Shown piece after piece: positions 14,807-21,650 of a DNA stretch of 28,500 bases. Where the stretch lies: NCBI GenBank assembly GCA_964536465.1, contig CAZHXQ010000016.1, positions 1-28,500 of the forward strand. The letters are read 5' to 3'. Made by a program: the position numbers and the translations under genes. The number at the start of each line of letters is the position of its first letter. Within the stretch, counting starts at the first letter, position 1. The stretch comes from Mesolinea sp964536465. Lineage in GTDB: Bacteria > Chloroflexota > Anaerolineae > Anaerolineales > Anaerolineaceae. A model generated the notes under the pieces. That model did no database searches. It had not been told where the DNA came from and saw nothing but the letters and a program-made list of their open reading frames with translations.

Positions 14807-16189
14807 ATGCAAAGAAACAATCACCGCCCACCCAAATGGATCCGAAGCATTCCCAGGCTCTCTATTGAAGAACGCCGCAAGATCATCGCTGATATTGAGG
14901 ATGATTCTAAGGCTAACTTTGATTATTTAATCCTGGTTGCTCTTTCGAGCACGATTGCCACCTTAGGGCTGCTTTCTGATTCGCCGGCGGTAATTATCGG
15001 GGCCATGGTGGTGGCTCCGCTGATGTCGCCGATACTGGCGATCGGTCTGGCAACAACCACCGCCAAAAAAAAGCTGCTCAAAGACGCCCTCCTGACCCTG
15101 TTTATTGGTGCGCTGCTTTCGGTCGCTATAGCCGTGTTGCTGACCTGGGTCAATGACGAGCTGCCTTTTATTTCCTTAAATCAGATGCCGGGGGAGGTCA
15201 TGTCGCGGACAAGGTCATCTCCAGTAGACCTGACTATCGCGATTGCCGGCGGGCTGGCTGCTGCCTATGCGATCACCCGACCCAAACTTTCCACTGCTCT
15301 GCCTGGGGTTGCCATCGCCACCGCTTTGATGCCGCCGGTTTGCACGGTAGGTATCGGTTTGGCTTTGCGAAACTGGCAGATCAGCAGTGGGGCCGGGCTG
15401 CTCTTCTTAACCAATGCGATCGCGATTGCCTTCGCTTCAGGGCTGGTTTTTTTGGCCCGGGGTTTCTCCAAAAAGCAGCGTTTTAGTGACGCCAATGTAC
15501 CCGCGACTCTCTGGGTCTCCACCGTTCTGGTCGTTGTTCTCTTGGTCCTCCTGACCTTCTTTAGTTTACGCTTCATCCGGCAGACCGAAGAAACCCTCCG
15601 AATCAACTCGGTGCTGCAGCAAGAAGTCGCCTTACTTCCAAATACACAGCTGGAAGAAACGTTTTTTATCAGCGGCCCCCAAGTTCTCGAAGTGCGGCTG
15701 ACCCTGCACACAAGCCGCTCCTTAAATTGGCAGGAAATCGTCGGCCTGCAGGAGTCCATTGCCACCCGACTCGACCGGCAGGTTGCTCTGAAAGTGGAAC
15801 AGGTTTTGTTCAAGGAACTCGACCCGATGGTTCCCCCGACCTTGACGCCGACAACTACTCCCGGCCCCAGCGCCACGCCAACTCCCACCAGAACGCCGCT
15901 ACCCAGCTCTAGTCCTACAACTACGGAGACCCCCACGCCCACCCTGACGCCAACCGCAACAGCCACGCCGATTCCCTACGAGGCGCGCATAATTTGGCCT
16001 CAAACTCCCGGGTTGGGTCTTTATCAGCAGCCAGGCGGTCCGTCTATTGGCAGGCTCTATTATTCACAAACCGTCATGGTCTACCATGACCAACAAAATT
16101 ATGAGGGTCTGGTTTGGGTGAAAATTAGCGACGACCAGGGACGTATCGGTTGGTTGCCGCAAAACTATCTGGAAATATTAACTCCCTGA
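14807..16189 (+). CDS. DUF389 (TIGR00341-type) membrane protein with Thr/Pro-rich linker and SH3-like tail
   Basis: A 460-residue protein. Residues about 40-265 form a DUF389 membrane domain with around six hydrophobic helices, including PAVIIGAMVVAPLMSPILA and GVAIATALMPPVCTVGIGLA, both family hallmarks. A soluble region of about 75 residues follows. Residues about 343-393 are a low-complexity linker of Thr, Pro and Ser, typical of Chloroflexota extracytoplasmic spacers. The last 65 residues (LYQQPGGPSIGRLYY, VWVKISDDQGRIGWLPQNYL) resemble a bacterial SH3 domain. The linker and SH3 part should face the cell exterior, possibly binding wall material. The family's function is unknown; transport has been suggested. 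No strong ribosome site precedes the ATG. Confidence 0.88.
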   Translation: MQRNNHRPPKWIRSIPRLSIEERRKIIADIEDDSKANFDYLILVALSSTIATLGLLSDSPAVIIGAMVVAPLMSPILAIGLATTTAKKKLLKDALLTLFIGALLSVAIAVLLTWVNDELPFISLNQMPGEVMSRTRSSPVDLTIAIAGGLAAAYAITRPKLSTALPGVAIATALMPPVCTVGIGLALRNWQISSGAGLLFLTNAIAIAFASGLVFLARGFSKKQRFSDANVPATLWVSTVLVVVLLVLLTFFSLRFIRQTEETLRINSVLQQEVALLPNTQLEETFFISGPQVLEVRLTLHTSRSLNWQEIVGLQESIATRLDRQVALKVEQVLFKELDPMVPPTLTPTTTPGPSATPTPTRTPLPSSSPTTTETPTPTLTPTATATPIPYEARIIWPQTPGLGLYQQPGGPSIGRLYYSQTVMVYHDQQNYEGLVWVKISDDQGRIGWLPQNYLEILTP

Positions 16190-16263
16190 GCAATTCAGGC
16201 CCCAAATGACGCCAGATAGCACCAGCACGCGCTTGCGGCAGATTTTTGGTCCAGCCGGGTTGG

Positions 16264-16914
16264 TCAGACCCCAACCTTGCTGCCACATTCTGAGCAAAAC
16301 TTGGTGCCAGGCTCGAGTTTTGCTCCACATTCCTTGCAAAATACCACCTGTAAAATTTTTGCCCCGCATTCCGGGCAGAATTTGGTTTTTTCTCCGAGAG
16401 CGGCTCCGCAATCCGGGCAGGTTGCTCTGACGCCCTCGCGCCAGCTTTCTTCCTTCAGCATCGCGCGATCGTCTTCCGCCATTTTTGAGTGGGCCCAGAT
16501 CTCTTCAACCGTCCGGCTGGACTGCGCGGCTGCCATCTCGACTCCCAGGTCAGGAGAGCAATTTTTGCAGAGCCCTTTACTGGAGTTCCAGCATCTTTCG
16601 CGGCAGACCCACGAAGAGCAGCGCGGACATTGGATGAAATCGCCTTGCACTTCAGCGGCTGCCTTGATGAACGCATTCTCGTGTTCCTTTTCCCAGCCAG
16701 CGCTGCGAGCTCGTTCGCCAAGCGTGGAGACCTGGCTAAATAGGCCTCCGAACAAACTGCTGGCGGTATCCAGAGCGCCGCTGACTTTACCGATGGCATA
16801 AGGCTGAAATGAGGTGCGGTATCCAGTGTTGCAGCGTTCACATCTGAATTCAAACCGGAACCCTTCATTAGTTGAAAGATCGTCGTAGTTGTTGGTAAAT
16901 TCGATTTTTGGCAT
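16264..16914 (-). CDS. Multi-zinc-ribbon protein
   Basis: A 216-residue soluble protein with many CxxC pairs. An N-terminal CERC pair (about 29-32) sits in FRFEFRCERCNTGYRTSF. A second cluster, CPRCSSWVCRERCW with CKNC, lies at about 95-118. The C-terminus has two tandem zinc ribbons, CPDCGAALGEKTKFCPECG and CKECGAKLEPGTKFCSECG. The region between the first two clusters contains a Gly/Ser/Ala-rich amphipathic segment (GALDTASSLFGGLF). No catalytic domain is seen. The start has GGAG about eight bases upstream. Proteins with this arrangement are usually annotated only as zinc-ribbon proteins; a nucleic-acid or protein-interaction role is plausible. It is convergent with DUF389 and divergent from rnd. 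Confidence 0.85.
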   Translation of the reverse strand: MPKIEFTNNYDDLSTNEGFRFEFRCERCNTGYRTSFQPYAIGKVSGALDTASSLFGGLFSQVSTLGERARSAGWEKEHENAFIKAAAEVQGDFIQCPRCSSWVCRERCWNSSKGLCKNCSPDLGVEMAAAQSSRTVEEIWAHSKMAEDDRAMLKEESWREGVRATCPDCGAALGEKTKFCPECGAKILQVVFCKECGAKLEPGTKFCSECGSKVGV

Positions 16915-17078
16915 GATTGAAGCTCCACATTGTTTAATAGGCCGCTTTTTTACAAGCAGCCTGGAGAGTTATGGTTCAGAAAATTATACTATGGTAGCGG
17001 TCAGGTGGAAAATTTTTGCAAAACAAACCACCGACAAAGCGATGGTCTTACATCCACGGGTGGCAATAACAGGCAGTG

Positions 17079-17084
17079 TATAAT
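17079..17084 (+). promoter_or_regulatory. -10 box for rnd, predicting a leaderless mRNA
   Basis: TATAAT ends six bases before the ATG at 17091, so transcription would begin at or next to the start codon. The upstream GTG at 17076 overlaps this box and is therefore unlikely to be the true start. No clear -35 or ribosome site is present. Confidence 0.45.
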
Positions 17085-17090
17085 ATTTCT

Positions 17091-18230
17091 ATGGCCTTAT
17101 CAGCGCTGCCACCTGCACGCATCATCAACTCTCAAGAAAGTCTCAGCCACATGCTGGCAGACCTGAAAAAACAAACCTCGATTGCGGTTGATACCGAATC
17201 GAACAGCCTGCACACCTACCAGGAAAAGGTCTGCCTGATCCAGATTTCCACCCCAAAGACGGATTATTTGCTTGACCCCTTGGCCCTGCAGGACTTGAGC
17301 CCGCTTGGCGAAGTGTTTGCTGACCCATCCATTCAAAAAGTATTTCATGCCGGCGATTACGATTTGGCAACTCTCAAGCGCGATTTTGGTTTTGAGTTTG
17401 CTAACGTTTTCGACACCATGCTGGCAGCCACGGCCCTGGCTGAGCCCTCTATCGGCTTAGCAGCGTTGTTAGAGAAATATTTCGGCCTTGTAATCGAGAA
17501 AAAATACCAACGCGCGAACTGGGGCAAACGCCCTCTCGACCCAGAGATGTTGGTCTACGCCCAGGGCGACTCGCACTACCTGCTGCAGCTTCGCGATCTA
17601 TTGGTCGAAAAATTAACCGAAGCGAACCGTCTGGAAAATGTTCTGGAAGACAGCGCCGCCCTGGCACGAGTCACCCTTCCCATGAAAGACCACGAAGAAA
17701 ACCTCTGGAAGGTCAAAGGTTCGCAATATCTCAAACCCAGTGCCCTGAGTTTGCTCAAGCAGCTTAACCATCTGCGTGAGGTCATCGCGGAACGGCGGGA
17801 TGTGCCCCTCTTTAAGGTTTTTTCAGATAAAGCAATCGTCGAGATCGCCACCACCCAACCTCACTTTCTGGAAGAGTTAAGTCTGCTCCCATCGGCCTCA
17901 CCCAGTCTGGTCAGGCGTTATGGCACGCAAATCATGCAGGTGGTCGCTGCCTGGCGCGAAAACCCGGTAGCAGTGAAACCGCGCAAGAACCATCGTCTGA
18001 GCAACCGTGAGTTGAAATTGCGTGAGAAGCTGAGCAACTGGCGTAAAGAGATTGGCGAGAAAGAAGGCCTGCCTTCCAATGCCGTTCTTTCCCGCGACCT
18101 GGTGGAATTGATTGCCCACCATGACCCCGCCTCTTCAGAGGAATTGGAGCAGGTCATGCGCCACTACCCTCACCGTTACCAACAATACGGACCGCAAATC
18201 CTTAAACTCATCAGGAGGAAAAGCAAATGA
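17091..18230 (+). CDS. rnd: Ribonuclease D
   Basis: A 379-residue DEDDy 3'-5' exoribonuclease that trims tRNA and other small RNA 3' ends. The exonuclease domain has Exo I VDTESNSLH (D and E), Exo II VFHAGDYDLATL, and Exo III YAQGDSHYL with the DEDDy tyrosine. Two C-terminal HRDC-type domains follow (about 205-285 and 305-375); the second contains NAVLSRDLVELIAHH. ATG 17091 is chosen over GTG 17076 because a TATAAT box overlaps the latter and there is no ribosome site for it. The last four bases overlap the start of the beta-CASP gene (ATGA), so the two are translationally coupled. A tRNA gene lies downstream. Confidence 0.94.
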   Translation: MALSALPPARIINSQESLSHMLADLKKQTSIAVDTESNSLHTYQEKVCLIQISTPKTDYLLDPLALQDLSPLGEVFADPSIQKVFHAGDYDLATLKRDFGFEFANVFDTMLAATALAEPSIGLAALLEKYFGLVIEKKYQRANWGKRPLDPEMLVYAQGDSHYLLQLRDLLVEKLTEANRLENVLEDSAALARVTLPMKDHEENLWKVKGSQYLKPSALSLLKQLNHLREVIAERRDVPLFKVFSDKAIVEIATTQPHFLEELSLLPSASPSLVRRYGTQIMQVVAAWRENPVAVKPRKNHRLSNRELKLREKLSNWRKEIGEKEGLPSNAVLSRDLVELIAHHDPASSEELEQVMRHYPHRYQQYGPQILKLIRRKSK

Positions 18231-19627
18231 AACTGACAACCTACGGTGGAGCAAAAACTGTTACCGGATCGATGCACCTGATTGAACACCAAGATCACAA
18301 ACTCCTTTTGGATTGCGGTACGTTTCAAGGTAGGCGGGAAGAATCCTACCAGGTGAATCTTAATTTTCCCTTCGACCCTGCTGAAATAGACGCAATGGTT
18401 CTCAGCCATGCCCACATTGACCACAGCGGCAACATCCCCAACCTGGTCAAACAAGGTTTTAGCGGCCCGATTTATGCTACCAACGCTACAGTCGACCTTG
18501 CGGATATCATGCTGCGTGATTCCGGTCATATCCAGGAAAATGACATCAAGTATGTCAATAAAAAGCGCCGCAAACAAGGCCTGCGGCCTCTTGAACCTAT
18601 CTATACTCAAAAAGACGCGCTCATGGCCATGCCGCAGTTCCGTTCGCTGTGGTATCAGGAACAGAAAGAGGTCATCCCCGGGGTACTGGCCCAGCTGGTC
18701 GAAGCCGGGCATATTCTCGGTTCTGCCGCCGTCATCCTCGATTACCATAATGATCAGGGCAGCCAGAAGAGGTTCTGGTATTCGGGTGACATTGGTCGCT
18801 ATGATACCCCCATCCTGCGCGATCCCGTCCTGCCAAATGGCGCGACCAGCGTGGTGATGGAGTGCACATATGGGGATAAACTCCACGAACAGATGGAAGA
18901 CGCCTATGATGAATTCGTCGACGTGGTCAAACGCACCGTCAACCGCGGCGGTAAAATAATCGTCCCCGCTTTCGCGGTCGGACGCACACAAAACCTGACC
19001 TACTTCCTCAGCGAGGCGATCGAAAACGGTGATATTCCTGAAATCCCGGTCGTGGTAGACAGCCCCCTGGCGGTCAGTGCTTCGAACCTGTATCGCAAGC
19101 ATACCGAATGCTTCGACGAAGAGACCTGGCGTTTCATAGCAGAGCACCGCATGACCAGTCTGGACTATCACAATGTGATCTATACTCACAGCGTGGATGA
19201 ATCCAAAGCCCTTAATCATTGGAATGAGCCCATGATCATCATTTCCGCCTCCGGGATGGCCGAAAGCGGGCGCATCCTGCATCACCTTAAAAACAACATC
19301 GAAGACGGACGCAATACCATCCTGATCATCTCATGGCAGGCTCCGGATACGCTCGGGCGCAGACTGGCCGATAAGGAACGCAAAGTTCGCATCTTTGGCG
19401 AAGATTATTTTCGCAAAGCCGAGGTCGTCACCATCGGTGGGCTCAGCGCGCATGCCGGTCAAAATTTGCTTGTCGAATACGCGCTTTCCAGCAGGGACAC
19501 GCTCGAGAACCTCATCCTGGTTCACGGAGAAGAGGATGCCGCGACCGCGTTGATGAGCCGACTTGCCCACTACCCAGACTTACCTACCCCCATCTACGCC
19601 GAAAAGGGGCAGACTTTTGACCTGTAA
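18227..19627 (+). CDS. Beta-CASP metallo-beta-lactamase fold ribonuclease-like protein
   Basis: A 466-residue MBL-fold hydrolase of the RNA-acting beta-CASP group. Metal motifs are HAHIDH (61-66), the histidine in AGHILGSAAV, and the aspartate in YSGDIGR. Beta-CASP motifs are visible as the acidic residue in MECTYGDK, FAVGRTQNL, and the histidine in GLSAHAG, followed by a C-terminal RMMBL segment. These features fit the CPSF73/YSH1-like bacterial proteins that act as endo- or exoribonucleases. It is preceded by AGGAGG and overlaps the rnd stop by four bases, which places two RNA-processing enzymes in one operon. The exact RNA substrate is unknown. No KH domain is present, unlike archaeal aCPSF1. 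Confidence 0.93.
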   Translation: MKLTTYGGAKTVTGSMHLIEHQDHKLLLDCGTFQGRREESYQVNLNFPFDPAEIDAMVLSHAHIDHSGNIPNLVKQGFSGPIYATNATVDLADIMLRDSGHIQENDIKYVNKKRRKQGLRPLEPIYTQKDALMAMPQFRSLWYQEQKEVIPGVLAQLVEAGHILGSAAVILDYHNDQGSQKRFWYSGDIGRYDTPILRDPVLPNGATSVVMECTYGDKLHEQMEDAYDEFVDVVKRTVNRGGKIIVPAFAVGRTQNLTYFLSEAIENGDIPEIPVVVDSPLAVSASNLYRKHTECFDEETWRFIAEHRMTSLDYHNVIYTHSVDESKALNHWNEPMIIISASGMAESGRILHHLKNNIEDGRNTILIISWQAPDTLGRRLADKERKVRIFGEDYFRKAEVVTIGGLSAHAGQNLLVEYALSSRDTLENLILVHGEEDAATALMSRLAHYPDLPTPIYAEKGQTFDL

Positions 19628-19752
19628 ATCAGCTTGAGATCAGGGTTTGCTTCCATTTAGGTCTCAGCCGAAGCGAGAGGTTGAAGACCGCAGACAATTT
19701 CATAGTGACCTTTTTTGATGCGCCGCTTACTTTCTTTTCTGCTTTGCTCAGG

Positions 19753-19758
19753 TATAAT
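19753..19758 (+). promoter_or_regulatory. -10 box for tRNA-Ser
   Basis: TATAAT ends 13 bases before the mature tRNA 5' end, giving a short leader of about seven bases for RNase P removal. A matching -35 element is not evident. This means the tRNA can be transcribed separately from the rnd operon upstream. Confidence 0.5.
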
Positions 19759-19771
19759 TGCATTTCGATTC

Positions 19772-19862
19772 GGAGAGATGCCGGAGTGGTTGAACGGGGC
19801 GGTCTCGAAAACCGTTGTAGGTTTCGTACCTACCGTGGGTTCGAATCCCACTCTCTCCGCCA
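19772..19862 (+). tRNA. tRNA-Ser (anticodon CGA)
   Basis: A class II tRNA of 91 bases including an encoded CCA (19860-19862). The acceptor stem GGAGAGA pairs with TCTCTCC (19852-19858), with discriminator G. The anticodon CGA is at 19806-19808 in a seven-base loop closed by GCGGT/ACCGT. The long variable arm GTAGG-N7-CCTAC is diagnostic of serine. The T arm contains GGTTCGAATCC. It reads UCG codons. The overall match to bacterial tRNA-Ser(CGA) is very close. Confidence 0.97.
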
Positions 19863-19873
19863 GTCAGTAAAAC

Positions 19874-19901
19874 GCTGGTGTTGCGCCAGCATCGGTTTTT
19901 T
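19874..19901 (+). terminator. Rho-independent terminator after tRNA-Ser
   Basis: GCTGGTG (19874-19880) pairs with CGCCAGC (19884-19890), with one G-U pair and a three-base loop. A run of six T residues follows at 19896-19901 after a short ATCGG spacer. It lies 11 bases beyond the tRNA CCA end. Confidence 0.75.
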
Positions 19902-19937
19902 CAAATACCATCGGGTTGTTCCAGGAATGCGAGAGCG

Positions 19938-20438
19938 ATGAAAAAAGTAGTTGTGCGCGATAAAATGCAGAAAAATTACACTTATTACCTGTCAGAGCCT
20001 GAAGGTCAGAATTTCCATCCCGAGTTTAAACCGCAACTGACTCCAAAAGAAATGCTGGAACTGGGTGTCTTTGGGGGAAAATATATGACAGACTGTCAAG
20101 AAGAATTCCCTGCAGCCTGGTTTGAGAAGGCCCAACTTTGTGCCAAAAAACATGATCCCCATCTAAATTTTTTTGGGGTAAACGCCAGCCAGTCTTTATC
20201 TGTCTGGCGGAGAAAGGGTTGGATTCACCCCGACGATCCCAGAGGCTGGTTTCAGTGGTATTGTCGGTATTATCTCGGCAGGAGACACCCCGATGACCAA
20301 AGACAAATCAAACGATGGAAGGCCATTACGAGGCACATAGCCCAAATTAGAAATAACTGCCCCCAGGCAGACTGGTCTTGTCGCAAAAAGCAGCGGCAGG
20401 CAGTGCTGCACTGGGCCTACGACAGTCGCAAATTATAA
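19938..20438 (+). CDS. Conserved uncharacterised protein, Trp/Arg/Tyr-rich
   Basis: A 166-residue soluble protein. The frame extends to 19878, but that start lies inside the tRNA terminator hairpin, so ATG 19938, preceded by GAGAG, is preferred. The first half contains LTPKEMLELGVFGGKYMTD and EEFPAAWF. The second half has strikingly conserved-looking blocks: FFGVNASQSLSVWRRKGWI, DDPRGWFQWYCRYYLGRR, and the basic IKRWKAITRHIAQIRNN, ending QAVLHWAYDSRKL. I recall very similar proteins in diverse bacteria and some eukaryotes, all without a known function; this is from memory. The aromatic and basic surface suggests nucleic-acid contact, which is a guess. It is followed by the metal-type ABC operon but separated by 150 bases with regulatory signals. 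Confidence 0.85.
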   Translation: MKKVVVRDKMQKNYTYYLSEPEGQNFHPEFKPQLTPKEMLELGVFGGKYMTDCQEEFPAAWFEKAQLCAKKHDPHLNFFGVNASQSLSVWRRKGWIHPDDPRGWFQWYCRYYLGRRHPDDQRQIKRWKAITRHIAQIRNNCPQADWSCRKKQRQAVLHWAYDSRKL

Positions 20439-20477
20439 AACTGACCCCAGCCATCTACGAAATCGAGCACAGCAAAA

Positions 20478-20494
20478 ACGAGGGTTTGCCTCGT
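20478..20494. repeat. Hairpin ACGAGG-GTTTG-CCTCGT
   Basis: Perfect six-base arms with a five-base loop, 39 bases after the stop of the uncharacterised gene. No T-run follows, so it is at best a weak terminator or an mRNA 3'-end stabiliser for the upstream gene. Confidence 0.35.
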
Positions 20495-20534
20495 AATTCG
20501 GCTATAAAGCGCTATTTGATGTTAGAATAGAACC

Positions 20535-20553
20535 TTGCTCAATGAATGAGCAA
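20535..20553. promoter_or_regulatory. Candidate operator TTGCTCA-N5-TGAGCAA before the ABC operon
   Basis: A perfect inverted repeat with seven-base arms and a five-base spacer. It begins six bases after a -10-like TAGAAT (20523-20528), so it would overlap the transcription start, a classic repressor position. It ends before the ribosome site GGAGAAGGAG at 20572-20581. The binding protein is not encoded nearby. An mRNA hairpin in the leader is an alternative reading. Confidence 0.5.
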
Positions 20554-20588
20554 ATATCACTCAATATATCTGGAGAAGGAGTTTTTTT

Positions 20589-21638
20589 ATGTCAAAACGC
20601 ACAATGCAAGTAATTTTTCCACTGGCTCTCATTTTCATGCTTTTGCTCAGTTCATGCATGACGCCGGTCGCAACAGAAGTCGTTGAAGAGGTTGACACCT
20701 CTATCGTGATTACCGATGTCCTCGGTCGTGTTGTCACCCTGGAAGAACCTGCCACCAAATTGGTTGGCACCCATAACCCCACACTCAATGCGGCTGTGGT
20801 GCTGGGTGGCGGCGGTAAATACCTGGTCGGCTTTGGTAACAAAGAGATGTCTCGCGGTCTGTATGAACAGGTGATCGATTCTTACGATGACCTGTCTCAA
20901 ATCGGCAAGGGCAGCAACATCAATTTCGAGAGCGTTTTGGCTTCCGAGGCAGATTTGGCCATCCTGCCGAAACGAATGCAGGACCTGGTAGCCCAGTTCG
21001 AAGAAGTCAATATCCCTACCCTGGTCATCCTCGACAGCAAAGAAAGTTTTGAAACCGTAAAACAAACCCTGACACTGTTGGGCCAGGCTATCGGCGAAGA
21101 CGAGCGCGCCGCACAAATCACTGCCTTTTTGGACAGCCAGCTTGAACAAGCTCAGACGCTGGTTAAAGACACCACCGAACGCCCCTCGGTGCTCTTCCTG
21201 GGCGGCAGCTCCCCGCTCTCAGTGGCACCGTCAGCCATGATCCAAACCAGCCTGATCGAAGCCGGAGGCGGCACTAACGCCGTCAGCGGTGTGGAAGGTA
21301 CAGGAAATTTCATTGACGTCAACATTGAACAAATTGTCGCCTGGAATCCTGATGTGATCTGGTTCCCGGCTTATGCTGATTACACTGCAGAAGATCTGAT
21401 CAACGATCCTGCCTGGAGCAGTATCGCTGCCATCCAGAACAAGCAGGTTTTTGCCTTTCCGTCCCTGCTGGAACCCTGGGATCAACCAACCGCAGCCGTC
21501 GCTCTTGGTGTGAACTACGCTTTGCACAGCCTGCACCCCGATCTTTATGATCTGGATGCTCTCATGAAGGATGTGGACGAGTTCTACACGCTGGTATACG
21601 GAAAAACCTTTACACAGGAACAGCTGGGCATCCAGTAG
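20589..21638 (+). CDS. ABC transporter substrate-binding lipoprotein (BtuF/FhuD/TroA-like fold)
   Basis: A 349-residue binding protein of the periplasmic-binding 2 family (PF01497 type), which delivers iron chelates, corrinoids or other metal complexes to a FecCD-type permease. A lipoprotein signal with lipobox LSSC places the lipidated cysteine at C23, which suits a monoderm cell. The mature domain begins IVITDVLGRVVTLEEPATK, the usual opening of this family, and includes VLFLGGSSPLSV and the second-lobe motif IEQIVAWNPDVIWF. A strong ribosome site (GGAGAAGGAG) precedes the ATG. It is the first gene of a tight operon. The ligand cannot be set by sequence alone; the DUF364 gene downstream suggests a metal or metal chelate. 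Confidence 0.93.
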   Translation: MSKRTMQVIFPLALIFMLLLSSCMTPVATEVVEEVDTSIVITDVLGRVVTLEEPATKLVGTHNPTLNAAVVLGGGGKYLVGFGNKEMSRGLYEQVIDSYDDLSQIGKGSNINFESVLASEADLAILPKRMQDLVAQFEEVNIPTLVILDSKESFETVKQTLTLLGQAIGEDERAAQITAFLDSQLEQAQTLVKDTTERPSVLFLGGSSPLSVAPSAMIQTSLIEAGGGTNAVSGVEGTGNFIDVNIEQIVAWNPDVIWFPAYADYTAEDLINDPAWSSIAAIQNKQVFAFPSLLEPWDQPTAAVALGVNYALHSLHPDLYDLDALMKDVDEFYTLVYGKTFTQEQLGIQ

Positions 21639-21650
21639 TAAAATAGTAGT

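Noticed and set aside
15265..15966. 233-residue minus-strand frame with Val/Gly repeats opposite the DUF389 gene
   Set aside because: The repeats are the antisense reading of the Thr/Pro-coding linker.
15834..15986. Repetitive DNA in the DUF389 linker as a possible tandem-repeat element
   Set aside because: It is low-complexity coding sequence for Thr/Pro/Ser without an exact repeat unit.
18176..19285. 369-residue minus-strand frame antisense to the beta-CASP nuclease gene
   Set aside because: The plus-strand protein has all MBL and beta-CASP motifs; the antisense frame is open because of codon bias and mirrors it.
19657..19851. 64-residue minus-strand frame reading through the tRNA gene
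   Set aside because: Its N-terminal part (MGFEPTVG and onward) is the well-known spurious translation of an antisense tRNA-Ser sequence.
20439..20588. Cobalamin riboswitch before the ABC operon
   Set aside because: The interval is only 150 bases and I see no B12-box-like core; the simple inverted repeat explains the visible structure better.
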